Positions 36,730 to 45,502 of a stretch of 64,000 bases of DNA are shown here, one piece after another. The notes under the pieces were generated by a model. The model was given only the letters and a program-made list of their open reading frames with translations. It had not been told where the DNA came from and ran no database searches. This DNA is from Kitasatospora fiedleri (lineage in GTDB: Bacteria; Actinomycetota; Actinomycetes; Streptomycetales; Streptomycetaceae). Within the stretch, counting starts at the first letter, position 1. Every line of letters starts with the position of its first letter. The position numbers were made by a program, and so were the translations under genes. Location: assembly GCF_948472415.1 (NCBI RefSeq), contig NZ_OX419519.1, positions 5,795,001 to 5,859,000 on the forward strand, written 5' to 3'.

Positions 36730-37446
36730 GTGGACAGTGTCGACCGAGCGTCGAGCGGCCCGGTCGTCGTCGCCATCGACGGACCTTCGGGGTCCGGGAA
36801 GTCGACCGTGTCGCGGGCGGTGGCCGCGCGGCTGGGGCTGAGCTTCCTGGACACCGGCGCGATGTACCGGGCGATGACCTGGTGGATGCTCGCCAACGAG
36901 GTGGACGTCGAGGACGCGGAGGCGGTGGCGATCGCCTGCGGGAAGCCGGTGATCGTGTCCGGGACGGACGCGGCCGGGCCGACCATAACCGTGGACGGGC
37001 AGGACGTGTCCGGGCCGATCCGCGGCCCCGAGGTGACCGCCAAGGTGAGCGCCGTGGCGGCCGTCCCGGCGGTCCGGGCCCGGCTGGTGGAGCTGCAGCG
37101 CGGCTGCGCCTCGCACGCCGAGCGCGGGATCGTCGCCGAGGGCCGGGACATGGGCTCGGTGGTGTTCCCGGGCGCCACCGTGAAGGTGTTCCTGACCGCG
37201 TCCGAGCGGGCCCGGTCCGAGCGCCGGGCCGCGGAGCTGCGGGCGAAGGGCGTGGACGAGGCGACCATCACCGCGATGGCCGCCGACCTGGCCCGCCGGG
37301 ACGCCGCGGACTCCTCGCGGGAGACCGCCCCGCTGACCCAGGCCGCCGACGCGGTGCTGGTGGACACCAGCGAACTCACCCTCGACCAGGTGATCGACAC
37401 GATCGCCGACCTGGTCGAGCAGAAGGCCGGCCTGACCGCTGCCTAG
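36730..37446 (+). CDS. cmk: Cytidylate kinase
   Basis: A 238-residue kinase phosphorylating CMP and dCMP. The P-loop is VVAIDGPSGSGKSTVSRAVA near residue 15, with SFLDTGAMYRAMTWWMLA. The nucleotide-binding loop ERGIVAEGRDMGSVVFPGA and the C-terminal ARRDAADSSRETAPLTQAAD are typical. GTG 36730 follows GAGAGAGAGG. The gene sits 44 bases after the extended tyrA frame. It lies directly before der, as in many actinobacteria. Confidence 0.95.
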   Translation: MDSVDRASSGPVVVAIDGPSGSGKSTVSRAVAARLGLSFLDTGAMYRAMTWWMLANEVDVEDAEAVAIACGKPVIVSGTDAAGPTITVDGQDVSGPIRGPEVTAKVSAVAAVPAVRARLVELQRGCASHAERGIVAEGRDMGSVVFPGATVKVFLTASERARSERRAAELRAKGVDEATITAMAADLARRDAADSSRETAPLTQAADAVLVDTSELTLDQVIDTIADLVEQKAGLTAA

Positions 37447-37570
37447 CGGCACCGGGACCGGCACAGCACCATCCCGACCGCGCGAGATCCGCGCGGTCCG
37501 CGCTGCCCACGGGGCAGGTACGCACGGCACGCCCCTGGGAAGGGCCGGGCCGGGAAACGGAAAACGGAAC

Positions 37571-39022
37571 ATGAGCAACGACACCACCGCCCAGCACGGC
37601 GGCCTCGGTGACGCCGAGTACGCCGAGTTCATGGCGCTGGCCGCCGAGGAGGGCTTCGACGGCGAGGAGGTCGAGGCCGACCTGGACGGCAGCGGCCCGC
37701 TGCCGGTGCTGGCCATCGTCGGCCGGCCGAACGTCGGCAAGTCCACCCTGGTCAACCGCATCATCGGCCGCCGCGAGGCGGTCGTCGAGGACCGCCCCGG
37801 CGTCACCCGCGACCGGGTCAGCTACGAGGCCATGTGGGCCGGGCGCCGGTTCAAGGTCCTGGACACCGGCGGCTGGGAGATCGACGTCCTCGGCCTGGAC
37901 GCGATGGTCGCCGCGCAGGCCGAGCTGGGCATCGAGCAGGCCGACGCGGTGCTGTTCGTGGTGGACGCCAAGGTCGGCGCCACCGACACCGACGACGCCC
38001 TGGTCCGGCTGATCCGCCGCTCCGGCAAGCCCGTGGTGCTGTGCGCCAACAAGGTCGACGGCCCGTCCACCGAGGCCGAGGCCGCCTACCTGTGGTCGCT
38101 CGGCCTGGGCGAGCCCTACCCCGTCTCCGCGCTGCACGGCCGCGGCTCCGGCGACCTGCTGGACGCCGTCCTGGCCGTCCTCCCGGAGGCCCCGCCGCAG
38201 CTGTTCGGCGACGGGTACGCGCCCGGCGGCCCGCGCCGGGTCGCGCTGATCGGCCGGCCGAACGTCGGCAAGTCCAGCCTGCTCAACAAGGTGGCGGGCG
38301 AGGACCGGGTGGTCGTCAACGAACTGGCCGGCACCACCCGCGACCCGGTCGACGAGCTGATCGAACTCGGCGGCAAGACCTGGAAGTTCATCGACACCGC
38401 CGGTATCCGCCGCCGGGTCCACCAGACCGCCGGCGCCGACTTCTACGCCTCGCTGCGCACCTCCGCCGCGCTGGACAAGGCCGAGGTCGCGGTCGTCCTG
38501 GTCGACGCCAGCGAGACGCTCGCCGAGCAGGACACCCGGATCATCTCGATGGCCGTCGAGGCCGGGCGCGCCGTGGTCATCGCCTACAACAAGTGGGACC
38601 AGCTGGACGAGGAGCGCCGCTTCTACCTGGAGCGCGAGATCGAGCGCGACCTGGTGCAGGTGCAGTGGGCGCCCCGGGTGAACGTCTCGGCCAAGACCGG
38701 CCGCCACATGGAGAAGCTCGTCCCGGCGATCGAGACCGCGCTGGCCGGCTGGGAGACCCGCATCCCGACCGCCCGGCTGAACGCCTTCCTCGGAGAGCTG
38801 GTCGCCGCGCACCCGCACCCGATCCGCGGCGGCAAGCAGCCGCGCATCCTGTTCGGCACCCAGGCGGGCACCCGCCCGCCGCGGTTCGTGCTGTTCGCGT
38901 CCGGCTTCCTGGAGGCCGGCTACCGCCGGTTCGTCGAGCGCCGGCTGCGCGAGGAGTTCGGCTTCGAGGGCACCCCGATCTCGATCTCGGTCCGGGTCCG
39001 GGAGAAGCGCAAGAAGAAGTAG
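37571..39022 (+). CDS. der: Ribosome-associated GTPase Der (EngA)
   Basis: A 483-residue essential GTPase of 50S subunit assembly. There are two tandem G domains with GRPNVGKSTLVNRIIG (about residue 53) and GRPNVGKSSLLNKVAG (about residue 231), plus NKVD and NKWD motifs. The C-terminal KH-like domain ends PISISVRVREKRKKK. The ATG at 37571 follows GGAAACGGAAAACGG. An acidic N-terminal extension of about 45 residues is usual in actinobacteria. A 21-bp hairpin follows. Confidence 0.96.
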   Translation: MSNDTTAQHGGLGDAEYAEFMALAAEEGFDGEEVEADLDGSGPLPVLAIVGRPNVGKSTLVNRIIGRREAVVEDRPGVTRDRVSYEAMWAGRRFKVLDTGGWEIDVLGLDAMVAAQAELGIEQADAVLFVVDAKVGATDTDDALVRLIRRSGKPVVLCANKVDGPSTEAEAAYLWSLGLGEPYPVSALHGRGSGDLLDAVLAVLPEAPPQLFGDGYAPGGPRRVALIGRPNVGKSSLLNKVAGEDRVVVNELAGTTRDPVDELIELGGKTWKFIDTAGIRRRVHQTAGADFYASLRTSAALDKAEVAVVLVDASETLAEQDTRIISMAVEAGRAVVIAYNKWDQLDEERRFYLEREIERDLVQVQWAPRVNVSAKTGRHMEKLVPAIETALAGWETRIPTARLNAFLGELVAAHPHPIRGGKQPRILFGTQAGTRPPRFVLFASGFLEAGYRRFVERRLREEFGFEGTPISISVRVREKRKKK

Positions 39023-39045
39023 TCGCAAGAAGACGTAGGGGTGGG

Positions 39046-39093
39046 AGAAGGGGAGAGGGCCGCGGACGGGTGTCCGCGGCCCTCTCCCCTTCT
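39046..39093. terminator. Terminator between der and the convergent gene
   Basis: A perfect 21-bp stem (39046-39066 with 39073-39093) and 6-base loop. It lies 24 bases after the der stop and 28 bases from the stop of the gene on the other strand, so it can serve both. It is the longest hairpin stem in the window. Confidence 0.9.
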
Positions 39094-39120
39094 CGTGGTG
39101 CTCTCCGGCGCGGTGCCGGG

Positions 39121-39805
39121 TCAGGCGTCCCGGCCCGGGGCAGGGACAGCACCGAGCGGTGCCGCCCGCCCGGGGTGCCGCCGCCGGGGGCGGGGGAGCC
39201 GCCCGGGGCGCCCAGGTAGCCGGAGGCCACCCAGCCCTGGCCGTTGGCCTGCGCGGTGGAGGTCTGCGCGGGCATGAACTGCGGGGCGCCCGGGGCCTGC
39301 CCGGCGTACGTGTCGAACGACTGGTGCTGCTGCGCGTACGCCAGGGCGCCCGGCCGGTCGGGGGCCTCGCGCGGGTGCGCGGCGGACGGGGACGCCGACT
39401 GGGGCTGCGGTTCGCGGACCGCGAAGCCGGTGAACCGCATCCCCTCCTCGCCGGAGCGGTCGCCGGGCAGCGCCCGGAACATCCGCCGGTACTCGGAGTA
39501 CAGCGTGTCGTAGATCGGGGTGGCCGACACCGGGTGCTCGGCGTCGTACGACGGGCGCATGTTCGGGATCGCCCGGCCGGCGCCGCCGGGGCCGGACTGG
39601 GCGGAGGGACGGCCGGGGACGCGAGGTCGTAGCTGTACACGTAGGAGCCAACGAGCGAGACCGGCTTGGGATGCGGGGGCGCCGCCCCCAGTCCGCGCCC
39701 GGTCGGGGTGCCCGTGCCCTGGTCAACGGCGCTCCGGGCGGCCGGGACCGCCGGGGCGTCGGGGCCGTCCGGGGTGGTGGCCGGGTCGTTCACGGGGTCG
39801 GTCAT
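39121..39805 (-). CDS. Conserved actinobacterial protein, two apparent frameshifts
   Basis: The N-terminal part (MTDPVNDPATTPDGPDAPAV to KPVSLVGSYVYSYDLASP) is in one frame. The middle (NMRPSYDAEHPVSATPIYDT, then YSEYRRMFRALPGDRSGEEG) is in the second frame, and the end (PGRDA stop at 39121) is in the third. Restoring one base near 39572-39580 and one near 39131-39140 gives a single 228-residue protein; 685 bases plus 2 is divisible by three. The protein is hydrophilic with Pro/Ala-rich segments, with no recognised domain. It follows the gene at 39822 by 16 bases, an apparent operon. Function unknown. Confidence 0.7.
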
Positions 39806-39821
39806 CGGCGCGCCCCCGCTC

Positions 39822-40691
39822 TCAGGTGCCGGCCAGCGGGAGCATGCCGGCGGCGAGCAGGCCGCGGGCGGCGGCCCGGTCCATGGCGATCCGCAGCAGG
39901 TCCTCGCGGGGCTGGCGGCCGATGGTGCCGGCCGGCACCGCGTACATGATCACCTCGGACTTGCGGGCCGCCGCGGCCCGCCACCCCGGGGTGACCTGGA
40001 GCGGCTGGTGGGCCTGCCACCAGGCGGCCGAGCCGCCGTTCGCCGAGGGCTGGAGGATCGCGTGCAGCTGCCCCATCGCCATCAGCACCGACCAGCCGGC
40101 CCGCGGCCGGGCCGGCGCCTGGTTGACGTCCTGGACGATCTGGAAGCCGTGCTCGGTCAGCAGCGAGAGGAACTCGTCCTCGCCGTGCACGCTGCCCGGG
40201 CGGCCCACCGGCCCGGTCGGCTCGACCACCAGCGCGGCGTGCTGGGTGTCGCCGCACAGCACGATGCCGCAGGTCACGCCGAGCACCGCGGGCTGCGGCT
40301 GGCCGGGCGGCGCGGTCGGCGGGGCGGTGATCGGCTCCGGGATGTCCACCCGGAGCGCGGGCTGCGGCCCGGCGGGCCCGGCGGGCGGGGCCACCGGGTC
40401 GACGGCGGCGGCGCCGCCCTGGCCGATCGACTCGACCGCGCCGCGCAGCTGCTGCTCGTCCACCGGCACCACCTGGGACGGGACGCAGCGGGCGTGCGCG
40501 AAGGCCAGCACCGCAGTCTCCTCGCCGACGAACAGGACGGTGCTGGTGGGCTCGTGCAGCGAGTCGCCCGGTTGTCGGCAGGAGGTGCAGTCGTACGCGT
40601 CGGGGGCGTGGGCACCCGCGAGCAGGCTCTCGGCCTCGTCGTCGCCGATCTCGGCGCGTACGTCCTCGCTCACCTCAAGCATGCGCGGCAC
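39822..40691 (-). CDS. Conserved hypothetical protein
   Basis: A 289-residue cytosolic-looking protein. MLEVSEDVRAEIGDDEAESL, then DAYDCTSCRQPGDS, which has a CxxC pair that could bind metal or be structural, then a Pro-rich linker and a C-terminal domain (WWQAHQPLQVTPGWRAAAAR). GTG 40691 has GAGGAG about 7 bases upstream; ATG 40682 is the alternative. I do not recognise a function. It is divergent from the rpf leader and followed by the frameshifted gene. Confidence 0.7.
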   Translation of the reverse strand: MPRMLEVSEDVRAEIGDDEAESLLAGAHAPDAYDCTSCRQPGDSLHEPTSTVLFVGEETAVLAFAHARCVPSQVVPVDEQQLRGAVESIGQGGAAAVDPVAPPAGPAGPQPALRVDIPEPITAPPTAPPGQPQPAVLGVTCGIVLCGDTQHAALVVEPTGPVGRPGSVHGEDEFLSLLTEHGFQIVQDVNQAPARPRAGWSVLMAMGQLHAILQPSANGGSAAWWQAHQPLQVTPGWRAAAARKSEVIMYAVPAGTIGRQPREDLLRIAMDRAAARGLLAAGMLPLAGT

Positions 40692-41329
40692 TAGCAGACT
40701 CCTCGTTCGCCCTGACGTTCCAGGTGCTCGTTCGGGTGCCCCGGGCGGGACCTCCCGGGCGCGCGGCGCGGGGAGCGCCGATCGCCATTACCAACGGGAG
40801 GTTGTGGCTGGGGTCACGGGCGGGCGGCCGGGCGACGGAATTTGCGCGGCTTCTGATCGCTCCGTGTGTGCGGAGGACCACCTTCCGTCGACACTGTGCT
40901 CGACCTCACACGGGTTCCGGTGTGACCGGGGTCATATCCCCATACGGCCTGATCTTGGAAAAAGCGGATGAAAAGGACATTTACTTGCGATGGGCATGAT
41001 CGATACCGCCGGTAACACTGCTTTGACCTGGGGCGACCCGAAACTGTTTGGCGCCTCGGAGTCCGAATCGTAGGTTTTTGCCCGGTGCAACGAGCACCTC
41101 CCGGGTTCACCCCCGACGCACGGCCCGCTTCCGGCTCACCCCTGGAACCCGGGCCCTGCGCCCACCGGCGCGACGGCAGCCAGCCGCCGCCGGGGATGCG
41201 GACAGGTGGCCGGGGCGGCAACGGCACGTCCGACACGTGACCGGTCGCCCAACGGACTTGGCGAGCGAGCACGGCCCCGCCGGGGCCTGGTTCCGCCTGC
41301 CCTATCCCGGGGATGTTGAGAGGAATCTC
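40692..41329 (+). promoter_or_regulatory. Long gene-free leader upstream of the Rpf gene
   Basis: About 640 bases with no coding signal before an Rpf-type gene. Several stretches can pair, for example CCCGGG, GCGGCAACGGC and GGCCGGGG elements around 41150-41260. In other streptomycetes rpfA is preceded by a cyclic-di-AMP (ydaO) riboswitch in its leader. This is family knowledge; I could not align the conserved core here, so no riboswitch is claimed. Confidence 0.4.
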
Positions 41330-42118
41330 ATGACCTTCCGTAACGAGACCGCCGCTGCCACCACCGCCCCGAAGCGCAACCGCGTCCGCGCGGCGGTCGT
41401 CGGCGGCGCCCTGCTCGCCGCCCCGGTGGCCGGCCTCGTCACGGCCAACACGGCCTCCGCCGCGGACGTCTCCACCTGGGACAAGGTCGCGCAGTGCGAG
41501 TCGACCGGCAACTGGTCGATCAACACCGGCAACGGCTTCTACGGCGGCCTGCAGTTCACCTCCTCCACCTGGGCCGCCTTCGGCGGCACCGCCTACGCCC
41601 CGCAGGCCAACCAGGCCACCAAGGCGCAGCAGATCGCCGTCGCCGAGAAGGTCCTGGCCTCGCAGGGCCCGGGCGCCTGGCCCGTCTGCTCCGTGAAGGC
41701 CGGTCTGACCAAGGGCGGCGCGCCGGCCCAGGTCGACACCTCGTCCGGCAGCTCCTCCTCCTCGTCCGCTTCGTCCTCGAAGTCGACCTCCTCGAAGTCG
41801 ACCTCGTCCTCCGCGAAGTCGAACAGCGCCGCCTCGGACGACTCCGCCAAGGCCTCCCGCTCCGAGTCCCGCGCCCAGGCCCCCAAGGCCGCCGCGCAGG
41901 AGACCCCGAAGCAGACCTGGAAGAACAAGTCCGCCGCGGCGACCACCGACACCAACACCGCCAAGTCCGGCAACAGCTACACCGTGCAGTCCGGCGACAC
42001 CCTGTCCAAGATCGCGGACAGCCTGGGCGTCGACTGGCACACCCTGTACACCAGCAACTCCGGTGTCGTGGGCGGCAACCCGGACCTGATCTACCCGGGC
42101 CAGGTCCTGTCCGTCTGA
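41330..42118 (+). CDS. Secreted resuscitation-promoting factor-like transglycosylase with LysM
   Basis: A 262-residue exported muralytic enzyme. A signal peptide of about 43 residues (RAAVVGGALLAAPVAGLVTA) precedes the transglycosylase-like domain WDKVAQCESTGNWSINTGNG, with the catalytic Glu in CESTGNW. A Ser/Lys-rich linker follows (about residues 145-210) and a C-terminal LysM motif (YTVQSGDTLSKIADSLGVDW) that binds peptidoglycan. Rpf proteins cleave peptidoglycan during germination and resuscitation. ATG 41330 has GAGAGGA upstream; the longer open frame from 41048 is the leader. Confidence 0.92.
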   Translation: MTFRNETAAATTAPKRNRVRAAVVGGALLAAPVAGLVTANTASAADVSTWDKVAQCESTGNWSINTGNGFYGGLQFTSSTWAAFGGTAYAPQANQATKAQQIAVAEKVLASQGPGAWPVCSVKAGLTKGGAPAQVDTSSGSSSSSSASSSKSTSSKSTSSSAKSNSAASDDSAKASRSESRAQAPKAAAQETPKQTWKNKSAAATTDTNTAKSGNSYTVQSGDTLSKIADSLGVDWHTLYTSNSGVVGGNPDLIYPGQVLSV

Positions 42119-42330
42119 CCCACCCCCACGGAAGCACCGCTTCCCCCGGAGCCGCCCGTCGGCCCCACCCCGTCGGCGTGAAGCCGCCACCCCGCACCCC
42201 GGGGGTGGCGGCTTCCGCCGTTCCCGGGACGCGCGGCAGGGGCAGGGGGCGCGGCAGGGGTAGGGGGCGGGCCACCCGCTCGGCGGTGTCCGGAGGGTGG
42301 TGCGGCGGGCGCGGTGCGTAGCGTCGGGGG

Positions 42331-42734
42331 ATGCGGATACCTCTGCGGATACCCCCCTCGTCCGGCCGGGCCTCGTCCGGCCGGGCCTCGTGCTGGCGGG
42401 CGCTGATCGCGCTCGGCCTGCTGCTCCCCGCCGCCGCCGTCACCACGGCCGGTACGCCCGCCGCCGCCCGCCAGGCGGTGTCCGACGCGGTGTGGGACCG
42501 GCTCGCCGACTGCGAGAGCGACGGCGACTGGCAGGCCGACACCGGCAACGGCTACTACGGCGGCCTCCAGATCTGGCCGCCCACCTGGCGGGAGGCGGGC
42601 GGCCTGCGCTACGCCGACCGCCCGACCGCGCGAGCCGGCGCGAGCAGATCACGGTGGGCGAGGAGATCCTGCGCCGCCAGGGCTGGAACGCCTGGGGCTG
42701 GTGCGCGCGGAAGATCGGGGTGCTGGAGGAGTAG
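42331..42734 (+). CDS. Second Rpf-like transglycosylase, one apparent frameshift
   Basis: A signal sequence (ALIALGLLLPAAAVTTAG) and the domain WDRLADCESDGDWQADTGNG followed by YYGGLQIWPPTWREAGG are read in one frame. The end (DRASRREQITVGEEILRRQG, then WCARKIGVLEE) is in another. Adding one base near 42621-42626 gives a 134-residue protein; 404 plus 1 is divisible by three. It has no LysM. It lies 212 bases after the LysM-containing gene, so two Rpf-type enzymes sit side by side. If the shift is real, the enzyme would lose its C-terminal helix. Confidence 0.75.
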
Positions 42735-42763
42735 GCGGGCGGGGGCGGGTCGCCGGGGCCGGA

Positions 42764-43392
42764 CTACCAGACGCGGCCCTCGGGAAGGCGGACAGCTCCG
42801 GGGCGGACAGGTGGGGGAGCCGGAAGAGCGTCGTCGCCGGGTCGGCCGCGGGATCGGCGGACGGGACGTCGGCGGGCTCGTCCGAGCGGAGGACGAAGCG
42901 CAGCAGCTCCCAGCCGGACGGGTCGAGGGCCAGCACGGCGGTGTGCACGCCGGGGTCGCGGGCCAGTTCGCGCAGCTGCTCCACCTCCTGCCCGACGTGC
43001 GCGGCGAGCGCCAGCGGGTCCGGGCCGGCCGGGACGGTGGTCAGCCGGCGGGTGGCGGTGCCGGGCTCGGGGGCGGCGGTGCGGGCCGGGCCGGCGAAGT
43101 GCGCGAGGACGGTCCAGTGGCGGACGGTCGGGCGCCCGAAGTCCCGGACGATGTTCTCGAAGCCCCCGCCGCCGACCAGGAACCGGGCCGCCTCCCCGTC
43201 CGAGCGCCACACGTACAGCGGCGCGTACTGGTTGACCGGCGAGCCGTCCGTCCCGCGCTCGCGGATCAGCCACGCCTTGAAGCCGAGCCCCGGCCGGTCG
43301 TCCAGCAGCGGGGCGCCGGCCTTGATCCGGCGGCGGATGATGTCGAGGTCGTAGTCGGCGGGCAGGGTGATCTCGTACTGCTTGGCGAGCAC
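42764..43392 (-). CDS. DUF4865 family protein, one apparent frameshift
   Basis: From GTG 43392: VLAKQYEITLPADYDLDIIR, LLDDRPGLGFKAWLIRERG and YAPLYVWRSDGEAARFLVGG are features of DUF4865, a family of unknown function. The last residues in the expected frame would be AFPEGRVW followed by TAG at 42764. The called frame loses them after PELSAFP. One missing base near 42782-42784 explains this; 629 plus 1 is divisible by three. AGGAAC is upstream of the start. It converges on the small Rpf-like gene. Confidence 0.75.
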
Positions 43393-43586
43393 GGCGGTGT
43401 TCCTGTCGTCGGTCGAGCGGTGGTTCGGTGGCGCGGGGTGGTGCGAAGTGGTGCGGTGGCGCGGTGGTGCGAGCTGTCGGGTGTCCAATATGTCGCGGTT
43501 GCGGGGTGGGGCCGAGGGAACGCGCCCGGGGCCGGGGGTGAGCGTGGGCGGCGGTCTGTTGACGGCGCGCTGCGCGGCGGCCCGGT

Positions 43587-44418
43587 TCAGGCGGCGGCGC
43601 TCCGCTCCCGGGCGGTCCGGACGGCCGGGCCGACGGAGGCGGGCAGCGCGGCGGACGGGTAGCGGTGCAGCAGGGCGGCCACGACGGCGTCCGCGGCGAC
43701 GGGCTTGCCGAGTTCGGTGGCGAACGCGCGCAGGTAGTCGCCGGTCCAGCCGATCGGATCGGCGGGGGGAGCGGCGGGAGCGGCGGGAGCGGCGGGGTCG
43801 GGGGCGGGCAGGTGGCGGTGGCCCGGGACGGTGCGCAGCGGTTCCAGCGCCGCCATCTCGTCGAGCAGGTCGATCCACGCCTCGCGCTGCGCGGCGTCCG
43901 GGGTGTCGGCCAGCCACGGGTGCACGTTCAGCCAGAGCAGCGGGCCGCCGAGCAGCGTCCGGCTCCGGTGCTCCCACAGGTAGTGGTGCTCGGGCAGCCC
44001 CAGGGACGCCCCGCGCAGCTCCAGCCGGTGGTCCTCCAGCTCGACGGCGTCGCCCTCCAGCGGCTCCAACGCGACGAGACGGGACGGGAGTTCGTCCCCA
44101 GCCCGGCCCACGCGGCCCGCACCGCGGGGTAGTCGCGCTCGATCCGGGCGCGGACCGGGTCGGAGGCGAGCATCCGCGCCTCGGGGAAGGCGTCGCGCAG
44201 CACCTCCGCGGCCAGCCAGCAGTCCGGCGCGTGGTGCGGCACCAGGACGGCGCTCAGCCGCCGCCCCGAGTCCTCGACCTCCCGGGCCAGCCGCCGCCCG
44301 TCCGAGAGCCGCAGCCCCGTACCGACCAGCACCGCCCGGTGCTGCCGAGCACCAGCACTGCGGTCTTGTGCAGCGCGGCCTCGGGAAGGTCCACCACGCG
44401 GAACTCCAGCGGATGCAT
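43587..44418 (-). CDS. MBL-fold metal-hydrolase-like protein, two apparent frameshifts
   Basis: MHPLEFRVVDLPEAALHKTA starts in one frame. The middle has LSAVLVPHHAPDCWLAAEVL, a degenerate version of the HHxPDH metal motif, in the second frame. The C-terminus (LEGDAVELEDHRLELRGASL, then LRTVPGHRH) is in the third. Restoring one base near 44335-44337 and one near 44096-44099 gives 277 residues; 832 plus 2 is divisible by three. The VPGHR motif is usual in such proteins. HHAPDC lacks the second metal-binding His/Asp pair, so activity is doubtful even when repaired. Substrate unknown. Confidence 0.65.
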
Positions 44419-44501
44419 CGCGCCACCTCCTCCGGCGGGGGGAAGCCCCCACACCAGGGTCCGACGGGACGGCGGCGGGCGCATGTGGGGAGGGGAACGG
44501 A

Positions 44502-44629
44502 GGGTGCCTGCGGCGGGCCGGGGGAGGGAAGGGACGGGGGCCGATGGGGGACGGTGGCGGGCGCGTGCGGGGAAGGGGCCGGGGTGCCTGCGGCGGGTCG
44601 TGGCGGCGGGGCGGGGTGCCTGCGGCGGG
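44502..44629. repeat. Three copies of GGGTGCCTGCGGCGGG in a G-rich intergenic region
   Basis: Exact 16-bp copies at 44502-44517, 44582-44597 and 44614-44629, between the MBL-fold and AlkB-like genes. The surrounding 270 bases are strongly G-biased on the plus strand and gene-free. Origin and role unknown. Confidence 0.75.
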
Positions 44630-44695
44630 CTGGGGGGCGTGCGGCGGCTGGGCGTTCGGGGGCGGGGGTGTCGGGGGTGGGTGGGAGCATGGGGG

Positions 44696-45382
44696 ATGCG
44701 TGGTGGTGGGGTGTTCGCCGGGGAGTTGTTCGGGCGCGGGCGGGAGGAGCCGGCGGACGGGGTGGTGCTGGTGCCGGGGTGGTTGGGGGCGGGGGAGCAG
44801 CGGGAGCTGGTGGCGGCGTGCCGGGAGTGGGCGCGGCCGCCGGCGGGGATGCGGTCGGTGGTGCTGCCCGGGGGCGGGGCGATGTCGGTGCGGACGGTGT
44901 CGCTGGGGTGGCACTGGTACCCGTACGGCTACGCGCGGACGCTGGTGGACGGGGACGGGAGGCCGGTGAAGCCGTTCCCGGAGGTGCTGGGCGGGCTGGC
45001 CCGGCGGGCGGTGGCGGAGGCGTACGGGGAGCGGGCCGGGGAAGTGGCGGGGGCGGTGGGCTTCGCGCCGGACATCGCGGTGGTGAACCACTACCCGCAC
45101 GGGGCGCGGATGGGGCTGCACCAGGACCGGGAGGAGCGGGTGAACGCGCCGGTGGTGTCGCTGTCGCTGGGGGACGAGTGCGTGTTCCGGCTGGGGAACA
45201 CCGAGACCAGGACCAGGCCGTGGACGGACCTGCGGCTGTGCGGCGGCGACCTGCTGGTGTTCGGCGGGGAGAGCCGTTTCGCGTACCACGGGGTGGTGCG
45301 GACGCTGCCGGGCACGGCCGACCCGGAGCTGGGCCTGACCGGGCGGCTGAACATCACGGTGCGGCAGTCCGGCCTGGTGTGA
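44696..45382 (+). CDS. alkB: AlkB-like 2-oxoglutarate/Fe(II) dioxygenase
   Basis: A 228-residue DNA/RNA dealkylase-like enzyme. The NHYPHGARMGLHQDREER segment has the N-x-Y and iron-binding HxD motifs, FAYHGVVR supplies the distal His, and RLNITVRQ the 2-oxoglutarate Arg. Such enzymes reverse N1-methyladenine and N3-methylcytosine damage by oxidative demethylation. ATG 44696 starts MRGGGVFAGELFG; the preceding open frame is G-rich intergenic sequence. It lies 120 bases before the thioesterase gene. The sequence is complete. Confidence 0.9.
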   Translation: MRGGGVFAGELFGRGREEPADGVVLVPGWLGAGEQRELVAACREWARPPAGMRSVVLPGGGAMSVRTVSLGWHWYPYGYARTLVDGDGRPVKPFPEVLGGLARRAVAEAYGERAGEVAGAVGFAPDIAVVNHYPHGARMGLHQDREERVNAPVVSLSLGDECVFRLGNTETRTRPWTDLRLCGGDLLVFGGESRFAYHGVVRTLPGTADPELGLTGRLNITVRQSGLV

Positions 45383-45502
45383 CGGGGGAGGTGACCGCGC
45401 CGGGAGGCGGGAATTCCCGGTGGGCGCGGAGACTTGTGCTGGACGGACGAGGCGTTCGGCGGCACACCCCTGCCCGCCGGGCGTCCGGAGAGGGAGCGAT
45501 AC

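Noticed and set aside
31004..36841. 1945-residue open frame on the plus strand
   Set aside because: It spans the minus-strand DUF4139 genes and tyrA in a wrong frame. Its composition (Pro/Arg/Ala/Ser) is the shadow of high-GC coding sequence.
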